Under the pieces are notes generated by a model, which was not told the DNA's origin, searched no databases, and was given only the letters and a program-made list of their open reading frames with translations. A stretch of 64,000 nucleotides of DNA from Acidobacteriota bacterium. Lineage in GTDB: Bacteria; Actinomycetota; Acidimicrobiia; ATN3. The position numbers and the translations under genes are program-made. The stretch lies in assembly GCA_003577105.1 (NCBI GenBank), contig QEUQ01000003.1:1-64000 (forward strand), given 5' to 3'. Below, one piece after another: positions 26,199-35,725 of this stretch (positions are counted from its first letter, which is position 1; the number at the start of each line of letters is the position of its first letter).

Positions 26199-26711
26199 CT
26201 AGGTGCTGACGAGCTCGACAGTCGGCTCGACTACGACCGTCACGTTGAGCGAATTGGCAATGAAGCACAGGCGGTGGGCTTCCTCGTGGAGCGCAAGGGC
26301 CTTTTCGCGAAGCGAGCCGTCGTCGGCTTTTCCGTCAGGGAGCTTCGCAATCACCTGTGGACGGAGCGTGATTGAGGTGAAGTGTCCGCCGCCGCCCTCG
26401 CCGATCGCAAGCGTGCCTTCGCCCTTGTCGCTGTATGTGGTGATTGTGATGTGTCCGACAGCGCAAAGATGCAAGTACCAAAGCATGTGACAACTTGATA
26501 CCGCTGCCACAAGCATTTCCTCGGGGTTGTACCGTTCCGGATCACCCCTGAAGGTCGGGTCTGCCGAACCGGATATGGGCGGACGGGAGCCAACTGCTAC
26601 CTCGAAATCACGTGAGTAACTTCGGTATCCGGATGTGCCCTCGCCTAGGTTCCCGGTCCATGCCAGACTGATTTCATATCTGTGCTCGTTGGGCCCTTGC
26701 GAAGCCGCCAT
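26199..26711 (-). CDS. OsmC/Ohr-family peroxiredoxin
   Basis: A 170-residue OsmC-fold protein that reduces organic hydroperoxides with a thiol. The two family cysteines are present: Cys74 in VSSCHMLWYL and Cys149 in HRLCFIANS. The characteristic N-terminal hairpin (ISLAWTGN..., DFEVAVGSRPPISGSADPTFRGDP) is intact. It belongs to the OsmC-like branch rather than classic Ohr. It is separated from the hydrolase by 78 bp and convergent to it. Confidence 0.92.
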   Translation of the reverse strand: MAASQGPNEHRYEISLAWTGNLGEGTSGYRSYSRDFEVAVGSRPPISGSADPTFRGDPERYNPEEMLVAAVSSCHMLWYLHLCAVGHITITTYSDKGEGTLAIGEGGGGHFTSITLRPQVIAKLPDGKADDGSLREKALALHEEAHRLCFIANSLNVTVVVEPTVELVST

Positions 26712-26745
26712 TCCGACCCTCTCTTGTTTGTATCAGTTGCCTGTA

Positions 26746-27231
26746 TCAGTTGATGGTCCGAGCCCCGTAAGGTGACCCCGAAGCGGGTGGCTGCGTCGGG
26801 GGCTGTAATGGCGCATGGGCGGCATCAGCCGAAGATTCCTGACCGAGTGGCATCGAGGTCACCTCGCCGACGGCATCGGATGGTGAGATCGGCCGCGCTC
26901 GCTTGCGTGCCGCCTTGATTGCCTCGGGTGTTATCCCTGCCTGCTTCGCAAGTGATCGAGGCTCGCGGGTGATCAGCAGAACAGAACCCAGCAAGGTCGC
27001 AAACAGGATCAACGAAAACCCCGGGACTTTCAGAGCGACCGGCGCATCAGGGAGGGGGCGCCAGACGACGAAGACCAGCGGTACGACAATCAGGATGCCT
27101 ATATAGACGCTCCAAGCCAGCGGCTCGTACTTGGCTGCAGATGAACGCCACTTCGCAAATGCGACCGTGTCCACTCCGGGGAAGTCATCGGGATGCAGCT
27201 GTTCAATCTTTCGCTTGCCTCTGCTGGCCAT
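26746..27231 (-). CDS. two-TM membrane protein, function unknown
   Basis: A 161-residue protein from ATG 27231, preceded by GAGG 11 bp upstream; a GTG at 27243 is the alternative. There are two TM helices (about 40-60 and 70-92) with a short loop, a basic N-terminus (ASRGKRKIEQLH) and a cytoplasmic tail that is basic (EAIKAARKRARP) and then Pro/Ser-rich. No family is recognised. It lies upstream of osmC in the same direction with a 34-bp gap, so it may share its transcript. Confidence 0.65.
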   Translation of the reverse strand: MASRGKRKIEQLHPDDFPGVDTVAFAKWRSSAAKYEPLAWSVYIGILIVVPLVFVVWRPLPDAPVALKVPGFSLILFATLLGSVLLITREPRSLAKQAGITPEAIKAARKRARPISPSDAVGEVTSMPLGQESSADAAHAPLQPPTQPPASGSPYGARTIN

Positions 27232-27530
27232 CTTGCTAGTCACCTCGGCCTAGGTCTGGCGGGACTCTGAGCGCAATCCCCGCGCCGCCACTTCGCGGTC
27301 GAATACTACGACGTTGCCGGGACCCGGCTCCGGCCTTTCGATTCCGAGCCACCCAGCATACGGAGCGCTTTACTCACCGGCTGCACTTGGCTCGGATGCA
27401 ACATCGGGACCGGCGCTTAGGATTCCCTAGCTCCCTTCGCAACGGTCTTGCATCAGTGTGCTCGCGCTCTGGTCGGTCAGGCATTTCTGATTCAGCCCGG
27501 ATCTTGATAAGCCGCTCGGAGAACGTGCTC

Positions 27531-28559
27531 CTAGGACAGCACTTCCAAGATCGTCTCGTACTGAAATGCCGGCCCGCTAACAACGGCTGTCGAGATCACG
27601 GTCTCTTTCCACAACGTCGACTCCTCGGTCACCTTGCCTAGAGGGCCAATGAGTGCGACATCTTCAACCAAACCAATTGGTACCGCTGCTATTGCATCTG
27701 ACTTATTGCCGTTGAGGTATAGATCCTGGATCTTCTCGCACTCTGCCTCGTATCCCATCCGAGCGAAGACCTCGTAGTGGAAATTGGCGCCCTTCGCACC
27801 CATTCCACCTATGTAGAGGGCGAGCATCGGGCGAAGCATGTTCGCGCAGGCCTCAACATCGTCGGCAATGATCACTGGCAGCAGCGAGACGACCTCGAAG
27901 GTGTCCAGGCCGCTGTGACGGCTGCCGGGGCGGGCAAAGCCTTCCTCGAGAGCGCTGCGGTAGAAGGCGTCGCTCTTGGGTGAGAACCAGAGCGGCAGCC
28001 ATCCGTCAGAGATCTCAGCGGCCAGAGCAACGTTTTTCGGCCCCTCGGCGGCCAGCATTATCGGAATGTCGGATCGCAGCGGGTGAACGGTCGGCTTAAG
28101 CGCTTTGCCGAGCCCCGCACCCCCCTTGTAGGGCAGCTGGTAGTGCTCGCCTTCGTAAGTGACCGGGGCTTCGCGGGCGAATACCTTTCGGACAATGTCA
28201 ATGTACTCGCGGGTGCGAGCCAAAGGCCTCGGGTACGGTTGGCCATACCAACCTTCGACCACTTGCGGGCCTGACGCGCCAAGGCCGAGAACGAAACGGC
28301 CACCGCTCAGGTGATCCATCGTGAGCGCAGCCATCGCCGCTGCGGTCGGCGTGCGAGCCGACATCTGCATGATCGAAGTGCCGAGGCGGAGCCTTGTTGT
28401 CGATGCGCCCCACCACGCCAGGGGGGTGAGCGCGTCAGATCCATAGGCCTCGGCAGTCCAAAGCGAGTCGAATCCGAGCCGCTCCGCCTCCGCTATCTGT
28501 TCTTTCACACCGGGCGGCGGACCCGACGACCAATAACCAACGCTTAGCCCAATCTTCAT
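27531..28559 (-). CDS. LLM-class F420-dependent oxidoreductase
   Basis: A 342-residue luciferase-like monooxygenase-fold enzyme starting at ATG 28559 (MKIGLSVGYWSSG). The TIM barrel shows FDSLWTAEAYGSDALTPLA, LGTSIMQMSARTPTAAAMAALTMDHLSGGRFVLGLG, and a HYQLPYKG loop. The N-terminal sequence and the ISDGWLPLWFS region match the F420-using TIGR03559/TIGR03857-like groups rather than FMN luciferases; cofactor choice is inferred from family. Substrate unknown. The 287-bp gap up to 27243 holds no gene or clear hairpin that I can see. Confidence 0.88.
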   Translation of the reverse strand: MKIGLSVGYWSSGPPPGVKEQIAEAERLGFDSLWTAEAYGSDALTPLAWWGASTTRLRLGTSIMQMSARTPTAAAMAALTMDHLSGGRFVLGLGASGPQVVEGWYGQPYPRPLARTREYIDIVRKVFAREAPVTYEGEHYQLPYKGGAGLGKALKPTVHPLRSDIPIMLAAEGPKNVALAAEISDGWLPLWFSPKSDAFYRSALEEGFARPGSRHSGLDTFEVVSLLPVIIADDVEACANMLRPMLALYIGGMGAKGANFHYEVFARMGYEAECEKIQDLYLNGNKSDAIAAVPIGLVEDVALIGPLGKVTEESTLWKETVISTAVVSGPAFQYETILEVLS

Positions 28560-28665
28560 TTCCCGCGGTCCTTTCCCTTGGACGTACAGCGATTTCGCCC
28601 TGTCTGCTCTTTGCAGGCGGTGACGGGATTGTCGCCTCCTGTACCACTCCCGAGCGAACGGGCGT

Positions 28666-29352
28666 TCAACTACTGGATTTGTACCCAATCCACTCAAGGA
28701 ACTGATCGAGCGCGTTTGCCTGGTCGAGACGGGCGTCTGTCTTCGCTGCGCGCCTCAGCCTCCACCTCAGCTGACGAACTGTCAGGTTCAAACCAGGGTG
28801 CGCCCCGGCAGCCTCGAGGTTGCGAACCAGCGCGATTCGCCTCCAGTCCAGCATTAGGGTCCATCGAATCGAAAGCGACCTAATCGCCTTGGTAAACCGT
28901 CGAATCGCCTCGTTATCGATATTGGCGCCGCTCTGCAAACCAACTCCATTCATGAGCGAATGCGCTCCGATTGGAATCAGAAACGCCCCGACCGACTCGT
29001 GGAACTTGGTCACTGCCTCGCGGCAAGGTTGGCACACCAGCCAAGACCACCGGCTAACGCCAAACGTCAGATCCTGCGCGCACAAGCAGCAAAGCGACCA
29101 CGTTTCCATGATGTCCGGCGCGGATCCGTATCGCTCGATGTACCACTGCCGCCGCCCCTCGTAACTGCCTCCCCTGCAGCTGCACCGCCACACAGCGTCA
29201 TTACCGCGCGACTTGCTGTACAACTCGTAACAGGTCGAGCAGATGCGCCGGTCGTAGTCGGGCCGCAGCTCCTCGCCATCTTCAGGGTATCCGTCGTCTC
29301 CGTCTCCGTCTCCGTCGGTCGATGAGTCAGTGTCTCTATGAAGTTCGGCCAT
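28666..29352 (-). CDS. cysteine-rich protein of unknown function
   Basis: A 228-residue orphan. The N-terminus is an acidic Asp/Gly run (residues 8-30), followed by four Cys groups: Cys38/41, Cys57/59, Cys88/89/91 and Cys107/110. Their spacing suggests two zinc-binding modules. The C-terminal half (140-225) is helical and basic (SIRWTLMLDWRRIALVRN, LRWRLRRAAKTDARL), which could bind nucleic acid. I do not recognise the family. GGGAGGAG lies just before the start, and a 16-bp palindrome lies 27 bp upstream of it. Confidence 0.7.
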   Translation of the reverse strand: MAELHRDTDSSTDGDGDGDDGYPEDGEELRPDYDRRICSTCYELYSKSRGNDAVWRCSCRGGSYEGRRQWYIERYGSAPDIMETWSLCCLCAQDLTFGVSRWSWLVCQPCREAVTKFHESVGAFLIPIGAHSLMNGVGLQSGANIDNEAIRRFTKAIRSLSIRWTLMLDWRRIALVRNLEAAGAHPGLNLTVRQLRWRLRRAAKTDARLDQANALDQFLEWIGYKSSS

Positions 29353-29691
29353 CTTGCTCCTCCCGGCCTCAGAGCTAGGAGCACTGACCAGTGCTGTTCG
29401 GCAACCAGCCGTGGGAGAAGTGCCGTCGCGTTGCCGTCACTGCTGATCGAAACCCCTGGTCACGATCGGCAGGGGAAGAGCGTTGCCTCGGCCGAACGTG
29501 TATGGCCGGGCCGTATCGTTCCCTTGTCGGGCTGGCTGTGGCACCTCATTCGTCGAACAGGTTGCCGGGCGATCACAGGGCCAGTTCCCTAGCGCCACTC
29601 TTGATATGGGTGCATCCTATCGAGGTCCTGTGACAATTCTTGAAAGCTAGGCAGACGAGATCGACTGACTTCGGTCCCCCGAATTGCCTTG
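29353..29691. other. 339-bp intergenic region upstream of the Cys-rich gene
   Basis: The stretch between the Cys-rich gene and the end of the ThDP-enzyme gene holds no convincing gene: the open frames in it are short and lack ribosome sites and family features. It contains the palindrome at 29380-29395 and should hold the promoter of the Cys-rich gene. Confidence 0.6.
29380..29395. promoter_or_regulatory. 16-bp palindrome, candidate operator of the Cys-rich gene
   Basis: AGCACTGACCAGTGCT has 7-bp inverted arms (AGCACTG/CAGTGCT) about a 2-bp centre. It ends 27 bp upstream of the ATG at 29352, just before the ribosome site. Two-fold symmetry and position fit a dimeric repressor site; the regulator is not identified. 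Confidence 0.45.
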
Positions 29692-31302
29692 TTATGCCAA
29701 GTTCGACGACCTCGGGTAGGCATGCTCCGGATCGGTAAGAACATTGACGATCGCCGGCACTCCCGAGTCAAAGGCGCGGTCAATCGCCGGACCGATCTCG
29801 CCAGGATCCTCGACAAGCTCGCCATAGCCGCCGAGATCCTCAACCACCTTGTCGTAGCGGCAGCCCGGCTGAAGGTCCGCAGCGACGTCGTAGCCGTACA
29901 CCGACTTCATCGGGTGCTTCTCTAGCCCCCAAATCCCGTTGTTGCCGATTACACCCACAACTGGAAGCCCGAAGCGGATCAACGAGTCGAAGTCCATGCC
30001 GGAGAAGCCGAACGCACCATCTCCGTAAAGGATCACAACCTGGCGGTCCGGATAGACAGAGCGCGCGGCCATGGCGTAACCGGCGCCGGTGCCGAGGCAT
30101 CCGTACGGCCCAGGATCCATCCAGGCTCCCGGCGTGTACACATCGACGTAACGCCCTGCATACGAGACAAAGTCACCGCCGTCACAAATCACGATCGCGT
30201 CACGGTCCAGCCGCCTCTTAAGCTCGCCGTAGATCCGGCTTGGCAAGATCGGGGATGCCGTTGAATTCAGTTCGTCTTCATCGGATGCGCGTTTCGCGCC
30301 CTCGTCAGCAGCCAGCCGTTCGACCCAAGCGCTTGTGTCGGTCGGTTCGAGTCCGTCTGCAACACCGGTGAAGATTGCACTTAGATCACCGGAGGCCGAG
30401 GCCGCCAGCGGGACATGGCGCGCGATGGCCTCTGCGGTGTCCATTATGTGGACTACCTTGGCTTCGCCGAACTTGCCGAACCCGAGGCGGAAGTCGAGCG
30501 GGGTGCCCACAACAATTACGAGGTCTGCGCCCTTGAGCGCCAGCGACCGGGCCCTCGAAAACGACAACTCATGATCTGCGGGAATGGTTCCTCGGCCCAT
30601 CCCATTGGTGAATGTTGGGATGCGGCCCTTCTCAACGAGAGATGTCATCGCTTCCCAGGATTCATTCCAATAGACATCTGAGCCGGCGATCAGCACCGGG
30701 CTGACAGCGCCGCTCAGCGCTTTGGCGATCTTGGCAACGCCGTCTGGGTCAGGTTCGACCTTTACGGGTGCTCCGGGTCCGGCAATCTCGGACTCGCCGG
30801 GCACGAATAGGACGTCGAGAGGAAAGTCAGCAAAGACCGGGCCACGATGGGGAGTGATGGCTGTTGCGAACAGGTCATTGAGCAGCTTCGGGATGCTCGC
30901 AGTGTCGGTCACGGTCACGGCTGACTTGGTGATCGGGGCAACGATCGGAATGTGGTCGAACTCCTGAAGTGAGCCCTGCCCCCATCTGAGCTGCGGCGCC
31001 CGCCCGCCGAGCACCACCAGAGGAGAGCCGTTGAACCAGGCGGATGTGATAGCGCTCATGCCATTTGTCACGCCGGGCCCTGCGGTTAGCGCGGCGATTC
31101 CGGGCTTGCGGGTGAGCTTGGAATAACCCTCTGCAGCGAATGCCGCGGTTTGCTCGTGGCGGACGTCGAGGATCTTGACGTCACCGGCCTTAACGGCGCC
31201 GTCATAGAACGGAAAGATGTGCCCACCGCTCAAGGTGAAGATCGTGTCGATTCCCCACTTGCGCATCACCTCTGTGGCGAGGATTCCTCCGTGTCCTTGC
31301 AT
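29692..31302 (-). CDS. thiamine-diphosphate-dependent enzyme (acetolactate synthase-like)
   Basis: A 536-residue member of the acetolactate synthase/oxalyl-CoA decarboxylase superfamily. The ThDP-activating Glu is in VRHEQTAAFAAEGYSK. The ThDP motif GDGAFGFSGMDFDSLIRFGLPVVGVIGNNG (GDG...NN) and the central domain HIMDTAEAIARHVP are present. There is no visible small subunit gene, and the gene stands alone, so a catabolic carboligase or decarboxylase is more likely than the biosynthetic AHAS. Substrate unknown. It is divergent from the polysaccharide locus, with a 276-bp gap. Confidence 0.88.
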   Translation of the reverse strand: MQGHGGILATEVMRKWGIDTIFTLSGGHIFPFYDGAVKAGDVKILDVRHEQTAAFAAEGYSKLTRKPGIAALTAGPGVTNGMSAITSAWFNGSPLVVLGGRAPQLRWGQGSLQEFDHIPIVAPITKSAVTVTDTASIPKLLNDLFATAITPHRGPVFADFPLDVLFVPGESEIAGPGAPVKVEPDPDGVAKIAKALSGAVSPVLIAGSDVYWNESWEAMTSLVEKGRIPTFTNGMGRGTIPADHELSFSRARSLALKGADLVIVVGTPLDFRLGFGKFGEAKVVHIMDTAEAIARHVPLAASASGDLSAIFTGVADGLEPTDTSAWVERLAADEGAKRASDEDELNSTASPILPSRIYGELKRRLDRDAIVICDGGDFVSYAGRYVDVYTPGAWMDPGPYGCLGTGAGYAMAARSVYPDRQVVILYGDGAFGFSGMDFDSLIRFGLPVVGVIGNNGIWGLEKHPMKSVYGYDVAADLQPGCRYDKVVEDLGGYGELVEDPGEIGPAIDRAFDSGVPAIVNVLTDPEHAYPRSSNLA

Positions 31303-31578
31303 ATTGCCTAGCCTCGTTCCTGTTTCTGTCGATGGTCGTTATTGCCCTGCAGATTGGGAGCCTCCATCGCGAGCGGCCGCGATTTTGCAATGGCCAACCA
31401 TATCTTGCCTGCCAGGCCACAGAGCTTGCTAGCCTCTTGACGCGTGCATGTGATGCGACAATTGTCTGGCAGACCGGATTTCTGTTTCAGCCCATGGAGG
31501 CTTGGCCCTGAAACTCCGGAAGTCTTGGGCTCACATGAATGCTGCGTGAGCTGCAACGCGCGTCTAGGAAGGGCTGCA

Positions 31579-33732
31579 TTGAAGCAAGTCGTCGCCGCTG
31601 GTAGCAGTGTGCGAGTTGAGGAGGTCCCGCCCCCGGGGAATTCGGCCGGCCGGGTCCTGGTTGAGGTTGTCAGTTCAGCCATTTCTGCCGGTACCGAACT
31701 CGCTGGTATAGGCGAGGCATCGCTGCCCTTGTGGCGCAAGGCGCTCAAAAACCCCGACAAGGTCAAATCGGCACTAGCGAGGGTCCGAAACCAGGGTCTT
31801 GGTGCAGCCAAGGCGATGGTGTCAAACGCGGGCGCGCCATTGAAGCCAATCGGCTACTCGGCCGCGGGCATCGTCGCCGGAGATGGAACCGGAGAATACG
31901 AGATCGGCGACCTCGTGGCATGCGCCGGAGCCCAGTGCGCACACCATGCCGAGGTTATATCGGTGCCGGGCAATTTGGTAGTGAGGGTTCCGTCCGAAGT
32001 AACCCCGCGCGAAGCGAGCACCGTCGCCCTTGGCGCCATTGCACTTCAGGGGGTCAGGCGTGCAACGCCGAGCCTGGGGGAGTCCTTTGTCGTCATCGGT
32101 CTCGGGATCATCGGCCAGCTAGCAGCCCAACTCTTGAGGGTCAATGGGTGTCGGGTCCTCGGTGCGGACTCGGACCCAAGTCGAACGGAGGTCGCTCGCC
32201 AGCTTGGCACAACGCTGACCCTCGACTCGGTGATGGGCGTCGACGAAGATTCAGTTCGCCGATTGACAGGCGGAGTTGGAGCGGACGGGGTCCTGGTCGC
32301 GGCCTCGTCAGCCTCAGACGAAATCATGTCGCAAGCGTTTCAGATGTGCCGGAAGAAGGGGCGCGTCGTCTTGATTGGCGACGTCGGTCTGAATCTCAAG
32401 CGAGCAGACTTCTATGCGAAGGAGCTCGACTTTCTTATCTCCAGTTCATATGGACCGGGTCGATACGACAGGCGCTACGAAGAAGAGGGTCTTGACTACC
32501 CGATCGGTTTTGTACGGTGGACCGAAAACCGAAATATGTCGGAATACCTCCGCACCGTTGCTGAGAAGAAGATTGACCTGACTCCGTTGCTGAGCGCCGA
32601 TTATGAGGTTGAGCGAGCACGCGAAGCCTATGCGTCGTTCACCGGTTCGGCTCCGAGGCCATTGATCGTCACGATCTCGTACCCGCACTCGAAAGGCTCA
32701 TCCGAGACCCGGTCAGTAAGAAACCGTGCGGCTAAGCCCCTGAGGAAGGGGGCAGTTGGCATTGCCGTGATCGGTGCCGGGGGGTTCGCAAACAGCGTGC
32801 ACATGCCAAACATCGCTTCAAGTCCTGCGATGTTCTCTCTTGTTGCGGTAGCTACACGCCAGGGACACACGGCCGCTGCGGCCGCAAGACGATTCGGCGC
32901 GCAGTACTCGACCACCGATGTTGATCAAGTTCTCGGCGACAAGGACGTCGATGCCGTGCTGATTGCGACCCGCCACGATCTGCATGCAGATTTGGTGCTG
33001 AAGGCGCTTGAAGCGGACAAGCACGTGCTGGTGGAGAAGCCGCTGGCGACACAGAGACGAGATCTTGAGCGAATACGTGACTTCTATGAGAGCGCGGATG
33101 CCGATGCGCCAGTCCTAATGACCGGATTCAACCGCCGTTTCTCGCGTCTTGCAATCATCCTGAAAGAGCAACTTGAAGCGAAGCAAGGGCCGGTGATGCT
33201 CTCTTACCGCATGAATGCGGGTTACCAGCCACCCGATCGTTGGGTGCACGGACCCGAAGGCGGAGGCCGCAACATCGGCGAGGCATGTCATATCTACGAT
33301 CTCTTCGGATATCTACTTGATGCCGAGGTCGCGTCGGTGTCAGCCGAGACGTTGAGGCCAAACAACGACCACTATCGCAGCGATGACAATTTCGTTGCGA
33401 CGATCAGCTTTGCCGAGGGCTCGCTCGCATCCCTGACCTATACGGCCCTTGGCACATCCGAGCTACCAAAGGAGCGGCTCGAGGTCTTTTGGGATGGGCG
33501 AGCAGCAGTACTTGACGATTACGCAGCGCTCAGAGTGGTGGGCGGCTTGAGCGGTGACGTTACCTCGCGTGTCGCTGACAAAGGTCACTTCGAAGAATTA
33601 CGACGCTTCGGCCAGTGCGTTCTCTTAGGCGAGGAGTGGCCGATTCCGTTATGGCAGCAGCTTCAAGCGACTGAGATTTCTTTCGACGTAGATGTGGCGA
33701 TTGGCGCAAGACCTCACGGACCGGAGCAGTAG
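31579..33732 (+). CDS. bi-domain oxidoreductase (zinc-type dehydrogenase fused to Gfo/Idh/MocA)
   Basis: A 717-residue fusion from TTG 31579, preceded by GGAAGG. Residues about 1-365 are a medium-chain dehydrogenase without catalytic-zinc cysteines in the usual array (GDLVACAGAQCAHHAEV, then the nucleotide motif GLGIIGQLAAQLL). Residues about 395-717 are a Gfo/Idh/MocA dehydrogenase with VIGAGGFANSVHMPNI and the EKP motif in HVLVEKPLATQRRDL. Such fusions recur in exopolysaccharide loci and probably make or modify an activated sugar. The frame extends upstream to 31444 without a sensible leader. It is the first gene of the polysaccharide operon. Confidence 0.88.
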   Translation: MKQVVAAGSSVRVEEVPPPGNSAGRVLVEVVSSAISAGTELAGIGEASLPLWRKALKNPDKVKSALARVRNQGLGAAKAMVSNAGAPLKPIGYSAAGIVAGDGTGEYEIGDLVACAGAQCAHHAEVISVPGNLVVRVPSEVTPREASTVALGAIALQGVRRATPSLGESFVVIGLGIIGQLAAQLLRVNGCRVLGADSDPSRTEVARQLGTTLTLDSVMGVDEDSVRRLTGGVGADGVLVAASSASDEIMSQAFQMCRKKGRVVLIGDVGLNLKRADFYAKELDFLISSSYGPGRYDRRYEEEGLDYPIGFVRWTENRNMSEYLRTVAEKKIDLTPLLSADYEVERAREAYASFTGSAPRPLIVTISYPHSKGSSETRSVRNRAAKPLRKGAVGIAVIGAGGFANSVHMPNIASSPAMFSLVAVATRQGHTAAAAARRFGAQYSTTDVDQVLGDKDVDAVLIATRHDLHADLVLKALEADKHVLVEKPLATQRRDLERIRDFYESADADAPVLMTGFNRRFSRLAIILKEQLEAKQGPVMLSYRMNAGYQPPDRWVHGPEGGGRNIGEACHIYDLFGYLLDAEVASVSAETLRPNNDHYRSDDNFVATISFAEGSLASLTYTALGTSELPKERLEVFWDGRAAVLDDYAALRVVGGLSGDVTSRVADKGHFEELRRFGQCVLLGEEWPIPLWQQLQATEISFDVDVAIGARPHGPEQ

Positions 33733-35709
33733 GTGTGCGGCATCGCGGGAATGCTGCTGTTTGACAACGTCAGTGATCGTATCGACCCGATGCTCCTTGG
33801 GCGCATGAGCGACGCCATGATTCACCGGGGACCCGATGCAGCCGGGACCTGGATCGGATCTGATCGGCGCGTCGGTCTTGCTCACCGGCGCCTTTCGATT
33901 GTCGATCTCTCCGATGCCGCCGACCAGCCCATGACCTCAGGTGACGGATCTCTCGTGCTCTGCTTCAATGGCGAGATCTACAACCACGCCGAGCTCCGCA
34001 AGGAATTGAGCGCGCAGGGAGCTGGGCCGTGGTGCACCGATCACTCGGACACCGAGGTAATTCTTCACGCCTATCGAGCATGGGGCCGCTCCTGCTTGGA
34101 CCGCTTCATTGGCATGTTCGCGTTTGGTCTTTGGGATGTGCGTGAGCGGGAGCTCTGGTTGGTGAGGGATCGCATGGGGGTCAAGCCTCTCTATTTCGCG
34201 ATCGATAGCCGCGGTATCGCCTTTGCGTCTGAGATCAAGGCGCTTCTCGAGGATCCGACTCGGAGGCGCGAGGTCAATCCCGAAGCTATGTACCACTTCT
34301 TGTCATTCCTGACGACGCCTGCCCCGAAGACCATGTTTTCCGGAATAGAGAAGCTGGAATGCGGAACGTGGATGCGGGTCAGCACGGAGGGAAGGGTGGA
34401 GCGCCACAGGTGGTGGGATGCTCTGTCCAGCAGCACACCTCAGCCGGGCATCAGCTCGGGCGAGGCGTCGGAGACCTTGATCGAGACCCTGAGGGAGGCG
34501 GTCTCCCTGAGAAAGGTAAGCGATGTGCCGGTCGGGATCTTTCTCTCGGGCGGCGTCGACTCGAGCACCAACGCCGCGTTGTTCGCGGAGACCGAAACAA
34601 GCGGTGCCAGCCAGGTCAAGACGTTTTCGATCGGCTACGCGGATTCGACCGCCACCTACGAGAACGAGTTCAAGTGGGCTCGAGAGGTTGCCGACTACTT
34701 TGGGACCGATCATCACGAGCGGACCTTGGAACTGAACGACCTGCTCCGTTTTCTCCCGCGGATGATCCGCCTTCAAGATGAACCGATCGCAGATCCGGTG
34801 TGCGTACCCGTCTATTACGTGTCCGACCTCGCCCGCAAGAGCGGCGTCATCGTTTGTCAGGTGGGTGAAGGCGCAGACGAGTTGTTTTGGGGGTACCCGA
34901 AATGGCGGTCGGCGCTTGAACGCGAGCGAGCATCGAGGTGGCCGATTCCCAGATTCTTCAAGCGGCTTGCGGTAGGTGGGCTAGGGGCGATCGGACGCGA
35001 CTCGGGATTTCGGTTTGAATGGCTCCGGAGGAGCGCTGCCGGCTTGCCGACATTCTGGGGCGGCGCCGAGGCCTTTCCTGATCGCATCAAGAGGCGCATG
35101 CTTTCGCCGGCTATGCAAAGCGAGTTGAGCGGTATCACTTCGTGGGACGCGCTGGCTCCGATTTGGGATCGGTTCGAGAAGTCGGCGTGGGAACCGTCGC
35201 CTTTGGCATGGATGTCCTACTTGGATCTCAACTTGCGACTGCCCGAGTTATTGCTAATGCGCGTCGACAAAATGAGCATGGGCGCGAGCGTTGAGGCCAG
35301 GGTTCCATTCCTCGACCATAGGGTTGTTGAGCTGGCTCTCGGGCTGCCCGAGTCGGTCAAGACCGAGGGAGGCGTCCTCAAGGGAGTATTGAAGCGCGCG
35401 GTGCGCGGGATGCTCCCAGATGAAGTAGTGGATCGTCCAAAGCAGGGCTTTGGCGTCCCGTCAGAGCAATGGTTCAGATATCGGCTTCGAGATTTCGCGC
35501 GCAGCGAGATCCGCCGATTCTGTGAAGAGTCTGGATTGCTCCAATGGCGCGAGGTGGATCGGGTGGAGCAGGAAATCGAGTCCTTTTCATGGTCGCACAC
35601 TTGGTACCTGTTGAATCTTGCACTTTGGTGGCGTGAATACATAGCGGAGGATTCGATCCCCGAACTAGAGATGAATCGACTCGGGTCCGGCAATTCGCGG
35701 TTCGCCTAA
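33733..35709 (+). CDS. asnB: asparagine synthetase-type glutamine amidotransferase
   Basis: A 658-residue class II amidotransferase. GTG at 33733 directly follows the previous stop and puts Cys2 at the new N-terminus (MCGIAGM). The glutaminase domain shows HRGPDA and NGEIYNH; the synthetase domain has the PP-loop SGGVDSSTNAALF. Within a polysaccharide locus such enzymes often amidate sugar carboxylates or other acids rather than aspartate; here that role is inferred from context. The C-terminus is longer than plain AsnB. Confidence 0.9.
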   Translation: MCGIAGMLLFDNVSDRIDPMLLGRMSDAMIHRGPDAAGTWIGSDRRVGLAHRRLSIVDLSDAADQPMTSGDGSLVLCFNGEIYNHAELRKELSAQGAGPWCTDHSDTEVILHAYRAWGRSCLDRFIGMFAFGLWDVRERELWLVRDRMGVKPLYFAIDSRGIAFASEIKALLEDPTRRREVNPEAMYHFLSFLTTPAPKTMFSGIEKLECGTWMRVSTEGRVERHRWWDALSSSTPQPGISSGEASETLIETLREAVSLRKVSDVPVGIFLSGGVDSSTNAALFAETETSGASQVKTFSIGYADSTATYENEFKWAREVADYFGTDHHERTLELNDLLRFLPRMIRLQDEPIADPVCVPVYYVSDLARKSGVIVCQVGEGADELFWGYPKWRSALERERASRWPIPRFFKRLAVGGLGAIGRDSGFRFEWLRRSAAGLPTFWGGAEAFPDRIKRRMLSPAMQSELSGITSWDALAPIWDRFEKSAWEPSPLAWMSYLDLNLRLPELLLMRVDKMSMGASVEARVPFLDHRVVELALGLPESVKTEGGVLKGVLKRAVRGMLPDEVVDRPKQGFGVPSEQWFRYRLRDFARSEIRRFCEESGLLQWREVDRVEQEIESFSWSHTWYLLNLALWWREYIAEDSIPELEMNRLGSGNSRFA

Positions 35710-35725
35710 TGCGCGGACCTCCAAA

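Noticed and set aside
31731-32495. 254-codon plus-strand frame inside the bi-domain oxidoreductase
   Set aside because: Arg/Gly-rich out-of-frame shadow of a gene with clear nucleotide-binding motifs.
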